A DNA stretch of 64,000 bases from Gymnogyps californianus (lineage: Eukaryota > Chordata > Aves > Accipitriformes > Cathartidae), in assembly GCF_018139145.2 (NCBI RefSeq), contig NC_059486.1, positions 10,168,001-10,232,000 on the forward strand. Reading direction: 5' to 3'. Both the position numbers and the translations under genes were made by a program. Shown here piece by piece: positions 61,786 to 64,000 of this stretch; the stretch's first letter is position 1, and each line of letters begins with the position of its first letter. Below the pieces are notes generated by a model. That model worked only from the letters and a program-made list of their open reading frames with translations, was not told where the DNA came from and did not search any database.

Positions 61786-62510
61786 AAATAATGGGACCCA
61801 AGAAGCTATCCAAAAGAGAACATTCTCCAGTACACCATTCAAGTCAGTATTAGAAGCAAAACTTTCTTATCCTTATACCAACTATTCAATAATCCTTCAC
61901 CCAGGTTAAATATTAAATTGGCTTCTAGCAATGCCATCAGTAATGTACGGCAGTATCTCTATTTTAGAGATATAAACAAGTCCATACATCCAAAATATTT
62001 TGGTAGATTGGAGGTTTAAAAAATTGAAAATAAAACAAATTATTACCTACAAATTAATTTCTACATTATATGAAAGGAAAACTTCATCGATGTTGTATGT
62101 CTCAAATCTTTAATTGGTCAAAAAGCAGTATTGATTAATTGGGGGGGGTGGTGTCTGTGTGTGGGGTGATGTATGTAGGCATGCAGAGGAGGAGAGGGGT
62201 TTCTGCAGTAATGGCTGGCAGAAGTGAAAAATAAATCTTGTAAAAGCCACACAGTGCATAATTTTACATTTAAATAATTAGTTCTGAGAATGGCACTCTG
62301 GAGAAACAACTGTTTCATCCAGCTCTCCACGATCTGATTGTGTGTGATCATAAATCAGCCTTCCTGTCATGACCTTTTTCCCAGATAACAACTGGTTACA
62401 AAAAGATCAATCTTTTGCTGGAAATACTTTCATTTAAATGATTCATAGGATCATGTTTATTATGAGGAAAAGTTTACATGAATTTGTACAATTCATTTTG
62501 ATTCATTGAC

Positions 62511-62533
62511 TTTCATTCTGTTTCAGAATGAAA
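62511..62533. repeat. 10-bp perfect hairpin
   Basis: TTTCATTCTG and CAGAATGAAA pair perfectly across a TTT loop. There is no terminator-like context and no recognised RNA family. Confidence 0.7.
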
Positions 62534-64000
62534 ATAAATGTTGGAATGAGTTGTGGAGGAGATGTTCCATTTTCTGGCCAGCCCTAGGGTTGGCAATAAT
62601 TATTCACAATAACACTTTATAACTTCTCATAAATTTTTCTTACAACACTGCAAATTTGATAGAGGTATCTGTAGTAAATAGGAGAAAGCAGACATGTTGT
62701 GTGATTTGCTCAGGAATGACGCAAGAACAAGCTGCAAACAGAGCAGCCATGGACTCAGTTGACACGACATGACCTCAGCTGGGAGATGATAGTTAACAAG
62801 AGATTTCTTATTAAAAGCGTAAGTCTTGATCACTCCAAGTGGGTTGCTGGGTTGTTCTGTTAAAAGTTATAATGGATTTACAGTCATCAGTGGGCTGGGA
62901 GGGGAAGGGATGCAGTATGTGCTGACATATACATAACACTCATAGATTAGAACCAAGTGCCTATAGGACAGGACCGTCAGGAATGGTTTCCCAGAGCATA
63001 TAACACTGGACCAGCATAAAATTGTAGTCCAAGGCCTTTAACTGGTCTGTTGCTAAGTATTCATGGAGCAGGCAGGCTTATCAGGTCAGATATCATGGAC
63101 TTTTTAGGGAAGAGGTGAGTTTCCGTATGCAAAATTGTGTGATAGTGATGGCACTTGTAAGGGATGAGCATTTTCTTAGCCTAGACACTGCTGTAGTATT
63201 TTAAGGTATGAAAGATGCTTCAAGCAGCTCTTATCTGTGATGTAGTTGCAGCCCCCAACTGAATTTCTAAAAGATTTTTTTCAGCAGAGTTTCCTGTGCT
63301 TATACAGCAAACTCTCTTCTCACTTATTTACATGGATGCTTGGACTGTGCCTTTTCAAAATGGGGTCAAATATACAGAAAGACACATAGCAATTAGAGAA
63401 AAATAAACACTGAAGTTTTCTCATAGTCTAAATATGACTTGTTTCATTGTTCCGATAACATCACAGTTCTTGAAATGAAATTGTCAGAATGAGGACCATA
63501 AGGGAGATTTAAAGGCATTTAGGCACTTTACTCCTATTGAGTTAGCCACCTGAATATCCTAAAAAAGCTGACCTTCTCTTCAAAAAAGAGCTTCATTAAG
63601 CTCGAAATGCTATATGCAAATTGCCTCTATAACCTCTTACTTTTTACCGTCTGCTTTTGCATAACATAACAACAGGGCTTTGAGATTCATGCTGTGCATT
63701 GTTTCTGCTGGGCAATCTATATATGTACTCACATTGCAGAACAGTGATAAAGCTTTTTCTTTCCTCATGTAAGACCAGATCATTTAAACAGCAGCTGTCT
63801 TTCTTTTGAGGGGAAAAGGCAGAGTACTTATAATTTTGAATAAAAAACTACTTAGATTTTTTCTTTCCATCCCCTATATGCAACTAGAATGTATCAAGTA
63901 AAAGATTCTCTTGGGAGAAAGAGTTAATAGCCATTCTGTCACAAAATCAAGTTTAAAATTTAATGATGTTTACAAAAAAGTTTATTTTAACATAAACGTT

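Larger units (their letters stand above)
56632..64000. other. Gene-free unique DNA
   Basis: No recognised gene. It contains an AATAAA with a T-rich stretch downstream at 56,922, an RE1-like site at 58,831, tandem TTCAGATAA units at 61,587, an (AAC)n run at 61,769, a G-rich (GT)-like patch at about 62,140-62,167 and a small hairpin at 62,511. Weak MIR-like sequence may lie at about 62,695-62,760. Otherwise it appears unique and AT-rich. Confidence 0.65.

Noticed and set aside
1..64000. CRISPR array, bacterial operon, retroviral LTR/gag-pol-env, rRNA or tRNA genes
   Set aside because: No regularly spaced repeats, paired LTRs, retroviral motifs or cloverleaf sequences were seen; the only reverse-transcriptase sequence is CR1-type.

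Overview
The window looks like an AT-rich, gene-poor stretch of a bird nuclear genome (intergenic or deep intron). The clearest clue is four CR1-type LINE copies whose 3' ends finish in the 8-bp ATTCTATG/ATTCTGTG repeat typical of sauropsid CR1. The rest is mostly unique sequence with a few worn MIR-like SINE cores and short microsatellites. Such sparse repeats fit a bird better than a turtle or crocodile, but the species cannot be named. No intact protein-coding gene, tRNA, rRNA, CRISPR array or retrovirus is visible.

Layout. 1-9.1 kb is unique AT-rich DNA. At 9.09-9.30 kb a short CR1 3' end lies on the minus strand. 9.3-21.3 kb is unique, with a perfect MAF-type palindrome at 14.82 kb and a MIR-like core at 18.7 kb. 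At 21.26-22.92 kb is the largest CR1, carrying reverse-transcriptase motifs but broken by a stop codon, a small frameshifting deletion and a 51-codon internal deletion. 22.9-33.7 kb is unique, with an AP-1/TEAD composite near 24.15 kb. At 33.67-34.75 kb is a second, better preserved CR1 with one frameshift, followed 0.85 kb later by a 105-bp CR1 tail of the same type. 35.7-64 kb is unique apart from three MIR-like remnants and simple repeats.

The parts that repeats do not explain are a small cluster of splice-like signals on the plus strand. The best are 49,356-49,413, 55,027-55,104 and 56,501-56,631, where a branch-point-like sequence, a pyrimidine tract plus AG, an open frame and a GTGAGT or GTAAGA donor line up. 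They may be exons of an unrecognised, perhaps noncoding, transcript or may be chance. Candidate transcription-factor sites (MARE, wide-spaced RE1-like, AP-1/TEAD, RFX X-box) are also listed.

There is no operon-like or pathway logic here. The only genes with recognisable products are dead CR1 ORF2 remnants. I found no convincing new biological system; the splice-like cluster at 55.0-56.95 kb and the perfect MARE are the best leads.
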